This document shows, piece by piece, positions 18,404 to 27,074 of a stretch of 59,634 bases of DNA. The stretch spans positions 1 to 59,634 of the forward strand of contig SBGZ01000067.1 in assembly GCA_006226415.1 (NCBI GenBank). Direction: 5' to 3'. The notes under the pieces were generated by a model, which saw nothing but the letters and a program-made list of their open reading frames with translations, had not been told where the DNA came from and did not search any database. This stretch comes from Alphaproteobacteria bacterium (GTDB lineage: Bacteria > Pseudomonadota > Alphaproteobacteria > M2410). Position 1 is the stretch's first letter; every line of letters begins with the position of its first letter. The position numbers and the translations under genes were made by a program.

Positions 18404-19072
18404 ATGTCCGCAGACACAACCACCATCGCCATTCTTGGCGGCACCGGCGCCCTTGGCGGCGGATTGGCCAAACGCTGGTCGCAGGCCGGACTGAAAGTGA
18501 TCATTGGGTCCCGCACGCGAGAAAAAGCTGAAGGCGCGGTTGAAGAATTCAAAGCGAATTTTGGAGATGTGGACCTGGCCCCGATGGAAAATTCAGCCGC
18601 CGCAGAGGCTGCGGACATTGCCGTCCTCACCGTTCCCTTTGCGCACCAGGCCTCAACCCTTGAAGGTCTTAAAGGCGCACTTGCAGGAAAAATCCTGATT
18701 GATGTCACTGTGCCGCTGGTCCCGCCCAAAGTCGCCGTTGTGCAATTGCCCGAAGGTGGCTCGGCCGGTGAGATCGCACAAGAGGTTCTGGGCGAGGGCG
18801 TTAAAGTCGTCTCTGCCTTTCAAAATGTCGCCGCCGCCCACCTGGCAGGCGATCACGAGATCGACTGCGATGTTCTTGTCAGCGGCAACGACCGCGAGGC
18901 CTGCAATCTGGTGATCGACTTGGCCGCCAAAGCGGGCATGCGCGGCTTTTATGCCGGTCCCATCGCCAATGCGGTGGCCGCGGAGGCCCTCACCTCAATC
19001 CTCATTCAGATCAACCGCACCAACAAATGCCATGCGGGCATCCGCATCTCCGGGCTGAGCGAAAGCCACTAA
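18404..19072 (+). CDS. npdG: NADPH-dependent F420 reductase
   Basis: 222 residues of the F420H2:NADP+ oxidoreductase (Fno/NpdG) family. The nucleotide-binding ILGGTGALGGGLAKRW begins at residue 10, NADP recognition follows in IIGSRTREKAE, and AFQNVAAAHL plus the C-terminal ISGL are family features. It transfers hydride between NADPH and coenzyme F420. ATG 18404 has AGGAA eight bases upstream, so I reject the longer frame from 18335. The downstream genes are cofE and cofD, which strongly supports F420 rather than a generic NADP reductase. Confidence 0.9.
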   Translation: MSADTTTIAILGGTGALGGGLAKRWSQAGLKVIIGSRTREKAEGAVEEFKANFGDVDLAPMENSAAAEAADIAVLTVPFAHQASTLEGLKGALAGKILIDVTVPLVPPKVAVVQLPEGGSAGEIAQEVLGEGVKVVSAFQNVAAAHLAGDHEIDCDVLVSGNDREACNLVIDLAAKAGMRGFYAGPIANAVAAEALTSILIQINRTNKCHAGIRISGLSESH

Positions 19073-19090
19073 AAGAGAAGGCCACCGAAC

Positions 19091-19840
19091 ATGCCTCTAA
19101 CCCTGACGCCGCTGAAGGGCTTGCCGATGATCCGGGAAGGCGATGACCTCGCCTCTTTGATCCTTGAGGCGCTCAACAGGCAAGACATCAGGCTAGAGAG
19201 CGGCGACATCCTGGTGATTGCCCAGAAAATTGTCTCCAAGACAGAAGGACGCCAGGTCGACCTGAAAACGGTCACCCCCACCATGGAAGCAATGTCACTC
19301 GCCAAGGAAACGAATAAAGACCCCCGCCTTGTGGAACTCATTCTTCAGGAGTCCAAGAACGTCATCCGCAAACGCAAGGACGTGCTGATTGTTGAAAGCA
19401 ACATCGGCCTTATCCATGCCAACGCGGGCATAGATCAGTCGAATGTTGAAGGCGAGGAAACCGCTCTCCTTCTGCCCTTCGACCCGGACGCTTCTGCTCG
19501 CGGTCTTAAGACACAAGTCGATGCCGCCTCCGGCGCTGACATTGGTATTGTCATCAATGATTCTGTCGGGCGCGCCTGGCGCAAGGGCACGGTGGGCCTC
19601 GCCATTGGCGTGGCGGGCGTGGTGGCTCTGCAAGACCTTAAGGGCACAAAAGACCTGACCGGCCGCACCCTTGAAACAACCGAGGTGGGTCTTGCCGACC
19701 AGATCGCCGCCGCCGCCTCCCTCGTGCAAGGCCAAGCCGCAGAAGGCACGCCTGTTGTTCTGATACGCGGCCTTAACGCAAAGGGGAGCGGCTCTGCCCG
19801 CGATGTCCTGCGCAGTCCTGCGGAGGATCTCTTCCGATGA
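19091..19840 (+). CDS. cofE: coenzyme F420-0:L-glutamate ligase
   Basis: 249 residues. CofE/FbiB N-terminal-type ligases add L-glutamate residues to F420-0 using GTP. Conserved stretches: ESGDILVIAQKIVSKTEGR (metal and GTP region), LILQESKNVIRKRKDVLIVE, GLIHANAGIDQSNVEGEE and NDSVGRAWRKGTVGLAIGVAG, in the standard order. The protein is the stand-alone archaeal type: the nitroreductase-like C-terminal domain of mycobacterial FbiB is absent. It starts at ATG 19091, 18 bases after npdG, and its last four bases overlap cofD (ATGA). Confidence 0.94.
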   Translation: MPLTLTPLKGLPMIREGDDLASLILEALNRQDIRLESGDILVIAQKIVSKTEGRQVDLKTVTPTMEAMSLAKETNKDPRLVELILQESKNVIRKRKDVLIVESNIGLIHANAGIDQSNVEGEETALLLPFDPDASARGLKTQVDAASGADIGIVINDSVGRAWRKGTVGLAIGVAGVVALQDLKGTKDLTGRTLETTEVGLADQIAAAASLVQGQAAEGTPVVLIRGLNAKGSGSARDVLRSPAEDLFR

Positions 19841-20793
19841 CGGGCAAAGTCATCGCTCTGTCGGGCGGCGTGGGCGGTGCCAAGCTGGCCCTTGGCCTCT
19901 CAAAAATCCTGGCGCCGGATGAACTTACCATCATCGCCAACACGGGCGATGACTTTGAACATTTGGGCCTCCATATTTCACCTGATATCGACACGCTTAT
20001 TTACACCCTCGCCAGTCTCGCCAATCCGGCGCAGGGATGGGGCCTAAAGGACGAAAGCTGGCATTTTATGGAGGCCTTAAAGGCCGCGGACGGCGAGACC
20101 TGGTTTCAACTGGGCGACAAGGACCTGGTCACCCATGTGCTGCGCACGAAAGCCATGCGCGAAGGCAAAACACTGACAGAGATTACATATGATCTTTGTC
20201 TGCGCTATGGCGTCTCTCACAAGATCCTGCCCATGTCGGATGATCCGGTGCGCACCCGCGTGATCACCGCAGAGGGTCCGCTCGACTTTCAGCACTATTT
20301 TGTGCGTGAGCGCTGCGCCCCAAAAACAACCGGCTTTGAATTTACAGGCATAAAAGAGGCAGAGCTCAATCCGGCAATAGAGCAAGCACTGACGGACACC
20401 GATCTCTCAGCCATCATCATTTGCCCGTCCAACCCCTTTGTCAGCGTTGATCCAATTCTTATGACCGGCAACATGCGCGCCCTCATCAAGGCAAGCGGCG
20501 CACCGGTGATTGCCATCTCCCCCATTGTCGGCGGCCAGGCGCTAAAAGGCCCCGCCGCCAAAATGATGCAGGAGCTGGGCTTGCCCACAAATGTCAGCGG
20601 CATTGCCGATCACTATGAAGGATTGATTGACGGGCTCATCATCGATGAAACCGATCGCGCCAGCTTGCAGGCGCTGCAAGCACGGCCCTTCAAGGTTCTC
20701 GTAACAAACACCATCATGAATTCTTTGGAAGACAGGATCGCCCTTGCGGCGGCAACTTTGTCCTTTGCGAAGTCAGTGCAGAGCTCAGTCTGA
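19837..20793 (+). CDS. cofD: 2-phospho-L-lactate (or PEP) transferase, F420-0 synthesis
   Basis: 318 residues of the CofD/FbiA family, which joins the phospho-lactyl or phosphoenolpyruvyl moiety from a GDP-linked donor to Fo to form (dehydro)F420-0. Signatures: IALSGGVGGAKLALGL at residue 6 onward, ANTGDDFEHLGLHISPDIDT and CPSNPFVSVDPIL. ATG 19837 overlaps cofE by four bases, so translation is probably coupled. The last nine bases overlap the end of the convergent PH-domain gene. The earlier steps (cofC, cofG and cofH or fbiC) are not in this window. Confidence 0.94.
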   Translation: MTGKVIALSGGVGGAKLALGLSKILAPDELTIIANTGDDFEHLGLHISPDIDTLIYTLASLANPAQGWGLKDESWHFMEALKAADGETWFQLGDKDLVTHVLRTKAMREGKTLTEITYDLCLRYGVSHKILPMSDDPVRTRVITAEGPLDFQHYFVRERCAPKTTGFEFTGIKEAELNPAIEQALTDTDLSAIIICPSNPFVSVDPILMTGNMRALIKASGAPVIAISPIVGGQALKGPAAKMMQELGLPTNVSGIADHYEGLIDGLIIDETDRASLQALQARPFKVLVTNTIMNSLEDRIALAAATLSFAKSVQSSV

Positions 20794-21204
20794 CGTTGCC
20801 CCGTGAGTAGCCCGGTACTGATCAATCAAGCGCCGAATTTTCCCCGGATTTGGCATGGCCCGAATTTCAATTTCGTAGCCATCCGACCCGGCAGAAGAAA
20901 TCATCACAGACCCAACATTGAAAATCCGCTCTTTGAACGTTTGTTCAATGTGAACGGTTCGAATGTCGGACATGCGCACTTCTGTCCGGCGCACGTTTAA
21001 AATGCCTTGGATGAATATCACAACGGTCTCGGTGATCTGCATCCGGGTCGAGTAGGACTCAAGCCACCATCTGATCAAGAGATAGAGGCCGTAGCCCAAG
21101 ACCGGAATCAGCAAAAGGCACATGAGGAAACGCAGCGGCGATTCCCGGAACATCCGGGGGTGGCTGCTATAGAGCACTCGATTGCCTGCGTATGTACGTG
21201 CCAC
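20785..21204 (-). CDS. PH-domain membrane protein (bPH2/YdbS-like)
   Basis: 139 residues from a GTG at 21204. After YAGNRVLYSSHPRMF come two hydrophobic stretches (LRFLMCLLLIPVLGYGLYLL), then a region with alternating hydrophobic residues and the motif VRMSDIRTVHIEQTFKERI typical of bacterial PH_2 (bPH2) domains. The role is unknown; such proteins are membrane-associated. The GTG start has GGGGAG nine bases upstream and places the domain start as expected, whereas an upstream ATG (21279) has no good ribosome site and would add a Gly/Pro-rich tail. The 3' end overlaps cofD by nine bases, convergently. Confidence 0.75.
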   Translation of the reverse strand: MARTYAGNRVLYSSHPRMFRESPLRFLMCLLLIPVLGYGLYLLIRWWLESYSTRMQITETVVIFIQGILNVRRTEVRMSDIRTVHIEQTFKERIFNVGSVMISSAGSDGYEIEIRAMPNPGKIRRLIDQYRATHGATSD

Positions 21205-21417
21205 CTTTCGTGACTCCCCTTGTAATCCCAGCCCCGGCGCACCGGAAAAGGGCCCCCGCCCTGTCCATTTTCCTATCATGTAAGGCTAGTTGTGTCGAGC
21301 CTTACACGCAGGATGCGAAATGGGAAAGCGCGCCTTTTCCGCCGATTTCCGCCTTTCTTCACGGCGCGGCATCTGTCATAGATATGGGAAGAGCAAGCCC
21401 TTTCGCCAAGAGTTTTT

Positions 21418-22263
21418 ATGTCACCACAATTCGAGCTGCACCCACTTAATCAGGGTTTTTCCTGGAGACCTCATGAGGGCCCCTTTCGGCTTTTTAATGA
21501 AGCCGAAATGGCCCGTTTCGATGCCGACGGGTTCCTGCTTCTTGAAAATGCCGTCGACGGGGAAACGCTTTCAGCTTTGCGGGCGGAAATCGACCCGCTC
21601 GAACAGGCCGAAGAAAAGGCCCTGAAAGAAAGTGAGGAAGGCCGCACATTCATCGCCCTGCCAGATGCGATTACTTTCACCGTGCATCTGGTCAAACAGC
21701 TGCCCGCCGTGCGTGCTTTTTCAAAATCAAAGATCTTTCAAGACATCACCCACGATCTCATTGGCCCGAACGTTCGCCTATACTGGGATCAGGCGGTTTA
21801 CAAAAAACCGGAGAACCCGAAAGAGTTCCCGTTTCATCAGGACAATGGTTACACCTTCATCGAGCCGCAGGCCTATCTGACCTGCTGGGTGCCCTTGGTC
21901 GATGCAACGGTTGAAAATGGATGTCCCTGGGTTGTCCCGGGTCTGCACAAACTGGGCACGCTCGAGCACAAGCTGATGGACCTTGGCCTGCAATGTATGG
22001 AAGACCATCCTGAAGCGGTCCCGGTCCCGGCCAAGGCCGGATCGATCGTCATCTTTTCCTCGCTGACACCCCACCGCACAGGCCCCAACCTCACACGCGG
22101 CATCCGCAAGGCCTTGATCCTGCAATACGCCCCGGACGGCGCCCGCATGTTGGGCGATGAAAGCCAGATGAACCTAATGGAAGATGATGGCACAAAAGGG
22201 ATTCCGCAGGACGATCCGACACGGCAATTTTTAATCCTCAAAGACGGTCAGCCCGCCCCTTAA
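21418..22263 (+). CDS. phytanoyl-CoA dioxygenase (PhyH) family oxygenase
   Basis: 281 residues with the cupin-fold Fe(II)/2-oxoglutarate dioxygenase pattern. The metal triad is H140-x-D142 (FPFHQDNGY) and H219 (SLTPHRTGPN); an arginine in LTRGIRKALILQYAPD would hold 2-oxoglutarate. The first part has the usual FDADGFLLLENAVDGETL. Members hydroxylate diverse small molecules such as phytanoyl-CoA or ectoine. The substrate is unknown. ATG 21418; about 210 bases of intergenic DNA precede it. The end overlaps the convergent phosphatase gene by four bases. Confidence 0.87.
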   Translation: MSPQFELHPLNQGFSWRPHEGPFRLFNEAEMARFDADGFLLLENAVDGETLSALRAEIDPLEQAEEKALKESEEGRTFIALPDAITFTVHLVKQLPAVRAFSKSKIFQDITHDLIGPNVRLYWDQAVYKKPENPKEFPFHQDNGYTFIEPQAYLTCWVPLVDATVENGCPWVVPGLHKLGTLEHKLMDLGLQCMEDHPEAVPVPAKAGSIVIFSSLTPHRTGPNLTRGIRKALILQYAPDGARMLGDESQMNLMEDDGTKGIPQDDPTRQFLILKDGQPAP

Positions 22264-22964
22264 GCACTCACCGAAAGAAAACGGGGGCCGCCCCCGTCCA
22301 GAACCACGGCTTGCAGCGTACCAAAATAACAAGCGCCCGCGTCCACATTGATGCGGTTGTGAAGAATCTCACCGCCACGTACCGGCGTGTGCCCATGGAC
22401 AATCAGCTTGCCGTGATCGCGCGGATCCTCAAGAAACTCATTGCGGATCCAAATCTGGTCATAAGGCACCTGATCATTAAGCCGCACGCCGGGCAGAATC
22501 CCCGCATGGACAAAATAATAATCCTCGGTCTCATAGGAATAGGGCAATTGCTCCATCCAATCGATGTGGCCCGTGGGAATATCTTTCAGAAATTCGGCAT
22601 AAGGTTCTCGATGGTTCACAGCACGCTCCAGCTTTACCATGTCGACCTCATAGGACATGAGCGTCTCGCTGCCCCCCGCATTCTTGCGGAGATACATGAT
22701 CGAGTGATCCGGGTCTTCTTCGTGGAGGAAGTCCAGAAACAGCTGTTCATGGTTGCCAAAGAGGCAAGTCACAACAAATCCCTCAACCGGTTTCATCAAG
22801 CGCTCTATAACGCCTTTTGAATCCGGTCCCCGATCCACATAATCACCCACAAAAACAATTTCCGCGTCCCGTGCGCCAACATCGGAAGCATCATTGCGGA
22901 TCTCGTCAAGCATCTTCTCAAGAAGTGCGAGCTCGCCGTGGATATCACCGACCGCATAAATCAT
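22260..22964 (-). CDS. calcineurin-like metallophosphoesterase (Ser/Thr phosphatase family)
   Basis: 234 residues with all phosphoesterase motifs in order: GDIHGE (residues 6-11), GDYVDRGPDS (about 40-49), FGNHEQLFLDFL (about 69), and GHTPVRGGE (about 195). The pattern is that of PrpA/ApaH-like bacterial Ser/Thr protein phosphatases with two metal ions. The size matches PrpA-type phosphatases. Candidate substrates are phosphoproteins or diadenosine polyphosphates. ATG 22964 is immediately after the stop of the DUF123 gene, so the two are translationally close and likely one operon. Confidence 0.92.
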   Translation of the reverse strand: MIYAVGDIHGELALLEKMLDEIRNDASDVGARDAEIVFVGDYVDRGPDSKGVIERLMKPVEGFVVTCLFGNHEQLFLDFLHEEDPDHSIMYLRKNAGGSETLMSYEVDMVKLERAVNHREPYAEFLKDIPTGHIDWMEQLPYSYETEDYYFVHAGILPGVRLNDQVPYDQIWIRNEFLEDPRDHGKLIVHGHTPVRGGEILHNRINVDAGACYFGTLQAVVLDGGGPRFLSVSA

Positions 22965-23423
22965 CTAAAAATACTCAACCATCGTCATCTGCGCCAAAAA
23001 GGGCCCAAGCACCTCGGCATCAACCTTGATGAGATGCGATGGGCAAACCTTGCAATCACTGCTGCCAAAGCCAGGAACCGGAAATGAACTCTTCGAAAGG
23101 GCCGAAAACTGAGAAACCAACGCGCATTCGCGCCCTTCCGGCACACGGCCAACAAACCGCACCCGGCCACGGGTCGTCAGCCGGTCCACATGCCAGCGCA
23201 GCTTTTTGCGCCGTTTCAGATGTCGATTGATTCGCGCGTCCAGACCGCCCGGCCCATAGGCACTGCCACAATAGAGGTAGAGCCCCGACTCAAGGCAAAT
23301 ACCGCCGAACACTGCCCCGCTAAGGCGCAGCGGCGCACCGAGCTCAATCCCCAGAAAATAGGCGCCTTTCGTCATGCGATCCTGGCTTTTTAATAACACA
23401 CGGTTGGTCAAATCACTTGCCAT
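22965..23423 (-). CDS. DUF123 / GIY-YIG-like nuclease-family protein
   Basis: 152 residues. GLYLYCGSAYGPGGLDARINRHL and KKLRWHVDRLT are hallmarks of the DUF123 (GIY-YIG relative) family, in which the usual GIY-YIG active-site pattern is altered. In some archaea this domain is fused to endonuclease III, which suggests a DNA-repair context, but no activity is proven. Cysteines near the C-terminus (DCKVCPSHLI) may bind metal. ATG 23423 (an internal ATG at MTKGAYFLG is an alternative). The phosphatase gene follows with no gap. Confidence 0.85.
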   Translation of the reverse strand: MASDLTNRVLLKSQDRMTKGAYFLGIELGAPLRLSGAVFGGICLESGLYLYCGSAYGPGGLDARINRHLKRRKKLRWHVDRLTTRGRVRFVGRVPEGRECALVSQFSALSKSSFPVPGFGSSDCKVCPSHLIKVDAEVLGPFLAQMTMVEYF

Positions 23424-23453
23424 CCTATATGAAAGTCCAGGAAGAAGGAAAAC

Positions 23454-24542
23454 TTGCCACGCTCAACGATGAAATTCTCACCTCGCCGACAACAAGAACT
23501 TCGAAATTTTGCCTGGACCCTCGTGTTCGCAGGCACGATGGGCGCTGTTTTGGGGCTTATCTTCGCTTATGCGCTGGGCGCGCCTTTTTACTTGCGCGGC
23601 ATCATGCAAGGGGCTTTCACAGGCACATCAATTGCGGTCGCAATCGGTGTCCTGACCATCTTCTACAAGAATGCCCCACGCGGCCATTGGATGCGGCGTT
23701 TGTCCTTCAAGCAAAGTCTTTTGCTGAACTCATTGCTATACCTGGTCATCATTGCCATCAGCATTCGCCTCAGCATTTTCTTGTTTGATCGTATTGGATT
23801 TCTTGATTTCAGCTGGCTCGCCAAAGAAACCCTGATCGCGCTTCTGCTTTCCTTCTTTATGGCCGTCTTGATCAACCTCAGCCAGCAGATGGATCGCATG
23901 CTTGGTCAAGGCGTGATCAAAAAATACCTTTCCGGCGCCTATCACAAACCGCGAGAAGAAGAGCGCATTTTCCTTTTCATCGACGTCATAGGGTCAACGG
24001 GCATTGCCGAGCGCATCGGCCCGATCAAATTTCACGCCCTGCTCGACCGGTTTTTCTATGACCTCACCGACCCGGTTCTCGCCAGCAAGGGTGAGATCCA
24101 TAAATATGTCGGCGATGAAGTGATTATTTCCTGGCCGGTCGATGAGGGAAAAGTAAAAGGGAATGCGCTCACATGCTTCTTTGACATCAAGCATGAGATC
24201 GCCCGCCACAGAGACCTCTACGAAGAGCAATTCGGCTTTATTCCCTCCTTTCGCGGCGCCATCAATGCCGGCCCGGTGGTCACCGGCGAAATTGGCGACA
24301 TTAAGCAGGAGATCGTCTTCCTCGGAGATACGGTCAATACAGCCGCCCGTATCCTTGCCAAAGCTTCAGAAAGAAAGTGCGAGCTGCTCATATCTGATGC
24401 AGCGCAAAATCTGCTGCAAAGGCCCCAATATCTGACCGCTACAAGTCAGGGCCGTCAGGAGCTGCGTGGTCGCCAACAACAGGTCGAACTCTTCTCCATC
24501 TCCCATATTTCCGACTCAAGCGGGCACTCAAGCGGGCACTAG
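23454..24542 (+). CDS. membrane-anchored class III adenylate/guanylate cyclase
   Basis: 362 residues. Residues about 15-140 contain four hydrophobic helices, followed by a class III nucleotide cyclase domain: FIDVIGSTGIAERIG (metal aspartate), HKYVGDEVIISWP (second aspartate) and GDTVNTAARILAKASE with the transition-state Asn/Arg. It would make cAMP (or cGMP) from ATP or GTP. The best ribosome site (AGGAAGAAGGA) precedes TTG 23454; ATG 23469 is the alternative and leaves the domain unchanged. The last eight residues SSGHSSGH come from a perfect 12-base tandem duplication. Confidence 0.9.
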   Translation: MPRSTMKFSPRRQQELRNFAWTLVFAGTMGAVLGLIFAYALGAPFYLRGIMQGAFTGTSIAVAIGVLTIFYKNAPRGHWMRRLSFKQSLLLNSLLYLVIIAISIRLSIFLFDRIGFLDFSWLAKETLIALLLSFFMAVLINLSQQMDRMLGQGVIKKYLSGAYHKPREEERIFLFIDVIGSTGIAERIGPIKFHALLDRFFYDLTDPVLASKGEIHKYVGDEVIISWPVDEGKVKGNALTCFFDIKHEIARHRDLYEEQFGFIPSFRGAINAGPVVTGEIGDIKQEIVFLGDTVNTAARILAKASERKCELLISDAAQNLLQRPQYLTATSQGRQELRGRQQQVELFSISHISDSSGHSSGH

Positions 24543-24610
24543 GCGCACCTCCCCAAAGTCTCTATACTTGCCTGGCAAGACGCACAAAACGACCTTGGGA
24601 GGGGCCAAAC

Positions 24611-26248
24611 ATGCGACCCAATTTCTGGCAAATTGCTGCAACCACTGCATTACTCAGCATCGCTGCATGCGATCCAAAAACTGACGAGGTCAGCACCGAA
24701 ACCCTCGCACCGGCCCAAATTTCAACGGAAATTGTCATTCCGGGATCCGAGTTTCACGGCATTCATGGCTTAACGTTCGGCGAAGACGGCATGATTTATG
24801 TCGGATCCGTTGTCGGGATGTCCATTTACCGCGTCAACCCCAACACCGGCGCCGTTGAGCTTTTCGAAGGTCCGCCCGACGGCCAGGCCGACGATCTGGA
24901 ATTCAATACCGATGGCGCGCTCGCCTGGACATCCTTCCTCCTCGGCAAGCTTCACATACGCGATGCGGATGGCACGATCCGCGTCCTCGCGGACAATCTC
25001 TATGGCATCAACTCCCTTGCCTTCAACGCACAAGGAAGGCTCTTCGCTTCCCAGGTCTTTCTGGGTGATGCCCTTTATGAGTTCGACCCGAGTGGCGAAA
25101 CCCCGCCGCGCAAGATCATTGAAGGCATGGGTGGTCTCAACGGCTTTGACTTTGGTCCCGATGGCAAGCTCTACGGCCCGCTTTGGTTCAAGGGGCAAAT
25201 TGTCCGCGTGGATGTGGAAACCGGCGCGCTGGAAGTCATTGTCGAAGGCTTGAACGTACCTGCTGCGGCAAATTTCGACTCTCACGGCAATCTCTATACG
25301 ATTGACAATGAAACCGGCGAGATTTTTGAGATCGACATTGAAAACAAATCCGCGACTCTTGTCGCCACCGCGCCCACCAATCTCGACAATCTCGCCTTCG
25401 ACGAAGATGACAGGCTCTTTGTCACCAACATGTCCGACAATGGCATTTATGAGGTCAACACCAATACAGGTGAGATCCGCCTCGTCGTGGCCGGTCCGCT
25501 GACAACGCCGGGCGGCATTTCCTACGACAAGGGTGTGATCTATGTGGCGGACACTTTTTCACTATCGAAGGTAGATCCTCTGGGCGGGGATGTGTCGGAC
25601 ATCTCCCGCATCATTTCTGATCATGAATATCCAACAGAAGTCGACGCGACCGGCGCGCACATCATGACAACCTCTTTTAATGCGGGTTTTGTACAAGCCT
25701 ACGACAAGGAAAGCGAAACACGGGTAAGTCGCTGGACTGGGTTTAATGGCCCCACAGGGGTGCTTGAACTTGAAGAAGGCTCAGTCCTCGTTGGAGAAAC
25801 GGGAACCAGTCAGCTTCTTCGGGTAAGCGGCCACAATGGTGAAATCCGGGAGGTGGTCGCCTCTGAGCTCAATGGCATCACGGACATCGCCCGCTTTTCA
25901 GATGACGAAGTTATTGTTGCTGCGCATCTGCTCGGTGAGGTGATCAAAGTCAATCTCACAACCGGAGAAAAAACCGTCCTCGCATCCGACCTTATACAGC
26001 CCGAAGGCGTTGCCGTCGAACCGGATGGCCGGATTCTTGTGACCGAGGTCGGCCTGCGGCGCCTTGTGCGGATCGATCCGGCAACCGGTGACGTGAGCGA
26101 GGTGGTCGGCGACCTGCCTGTGGGCCTGCCCGGCTACCCGTTGGCGCCGCCAAGTTTCATCATGTCGGGGATCACCGTTTCGCCTGAGGGCGATATCTTC
26201 CTGGCCTCGGATATCGACAACTCCATTCTGAAAGTCGTCAGTAATTAG
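24611..26248 (+). CDS. propeller-type lipoprotein (SMP-30/NHL-like repeats)
   Basis: 545 residues. The signal peptide ends in a lipobox IAAC with the modified Cys at residue 20 followed by Asp, so it is a lipoprotein. The rest is built from repeated beta-propeller units of the kind FDPDGKLYxxxxxxGxIxRVDxETG, with at least ten visible copies and repeated NTGEI/ETGE strand motifs. This looks like an SMP-30/gluconolactonase-like or NHL/vgb-type propeller in the envelope. A lactonase role is possible, but the metal-binding residues cannot be verified by eye. ATG 24611; no partner gene. It converges with murI, with three bases of overlap. Confidence 0.78.
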   Translation: MRPNFWQIAATTALLSIAACDPKTDEVSTETLAPAQISTEIVIPGSEFHGIHGLTFGEDGMIYVGSVVGMSIYRVNPNTGAVELFEGPPDGQADDLEFNTDGALAWTSFLLGKLHIRDADGTIRVLADNLYGINSLAFNAQGRLFASQVFLGDALYEFDPSGETPPRKIIEGMGGLNGFDFGPDGKLYGPLWFKGQIVRVDVETGALEVIVEGLNVPAAANFDSHGNLYTIDNETGEIFEIDIENKSATLVATAPTNLDNLAFDEDDRLFVTNMSDNGIYEVNTNTGEIRLVVAGPLTTPGGISYDKGVIYVADTFSLSKVDPLGGDVSDISRIISDHEYPTEVDATGAHIMTTSFNAGFVQAYDKESETRVSRWTGFNGPTGVLELEEGSVLVGETGTSQLLRVSGHNGEIREVVASELNGITDIARFSDDEVIVAAHLLGEVIKVNLTTGEKTVLASDLIQPEGVAVEPDGRILVTEVGLRRLVRIDPATGDVSEVVGDLPVGLPGYPLAPPSFIMSGITVSPEGDIFLASDIDNSILKVVSN

Positions 26249-27042
26249 ATTTTGAGAATCTCCGGCGCGCAAAACCCTTCCGCCTGGAAGGAGCGCAGGA
26301 GCCGCCCGGGCATCCCCTCTGCCGTCAACAGAAGTTGATCGGCGCGCGGCAAATGTCCTGCTGGCAAGGAAATCTCGCTGAGCACTTTTTTGGTCTGCCG
26401 GGCAATGGCTGTACCGGAGTCGACCCATTGCATCGGCCGTCCGACGGCTTTGCGAAGTTCATCCTTCAGCAGCGGAAAATGCGTGCAGGCAAGCACCACG
26501 GTGTCAATCTCCGCCCCTCGCGGCTGTCGAAACAACCCCTTAATGGCGCTTTTGACCTCCTGTAGATCGATGGCGCCAGAGGTAAGTTTTCGCTCGGCCA
26601 ATTCCACCAGTTCCGCCGAACCATGACGCAGCACCTCGCAGTCCCCGGCAAATTTCAAAATGAGGTCATCTGTATAAGGACGCCGCACCGTGCCCGGCGT
26701 GCCGAGCAGCCCAACCACGCGGGTATGACTGACCCCACAGGCCGGCTTGATAGCCGGTACCGTCCCCACCACCGGCACATCAATCGCCTGGCGAATTTCA
26801 TCAAGAGCAATGGTGCTGGCGGTATTGCAAGCAACCACAACCGCATCGAACTCATAGGCGGACACGGCCTCGAAAATGAGCTTCGGCAAGCGATCAATCA
26901 GCGCCGCATCACTTTTGATGCCATAGGGGAAAAAGCCATTGTCAGCCAGATAGCCGTAGGATGTGGCGCAGGATTGCGCGCGCAGTTCCTTTAGGACGCT
27001 GAGGCCGCCAACCCCTGAGTCAAAAACAAGCACCCGAGTCAT
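26245..27042 (-). CDS. murI: glutamate racemase
   Basis: 265 residues. The family opening VLVFDSGVGGLSVL is at residue 4 and the two catalytic cysteines lie in ACNTAS (Cys72) and ACTHFP (Cys186). It makes D-glutamate for peptidoglycan by interconverting L- and D-glutamate in the cytoplasm. The length is typical. I take ATG 27042 as start because homology begins there; the longer frame to 27129 has no homology and would extend into the VOC gene. The preceding VOC gene ends 32 bases upstream, so it is probably the last gene of that transcript. Confidence 0.95.
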   Translation of the reverse strand: MTRVLVFDSGVGGLSVLKELRAQSCATSYGYLADNGFFPYGIKSDAALIDRLPKLIFEAVSAYEFDAVVVACNTASTIALDEIRQAIDVPVVGTVPAIKPACGVSHTRVVGLLGTPGTVRRPYTDDLILKFAGDCEVLRHGSAELVELAERKLTSGAIDLQEVKSAIKGLFRQPRGAEIDTVVLACTHFPLLKDELRKAVGRPMQWVDSGTAIARQTKKVLSEISLPAGHLPRADQLLLTAEGMPGRLLRSFQAEGFCAPEILKI

Positions 27043-27074
27043 ATCTGCAAAGAACCCTATTCGCGTTAATTCGA

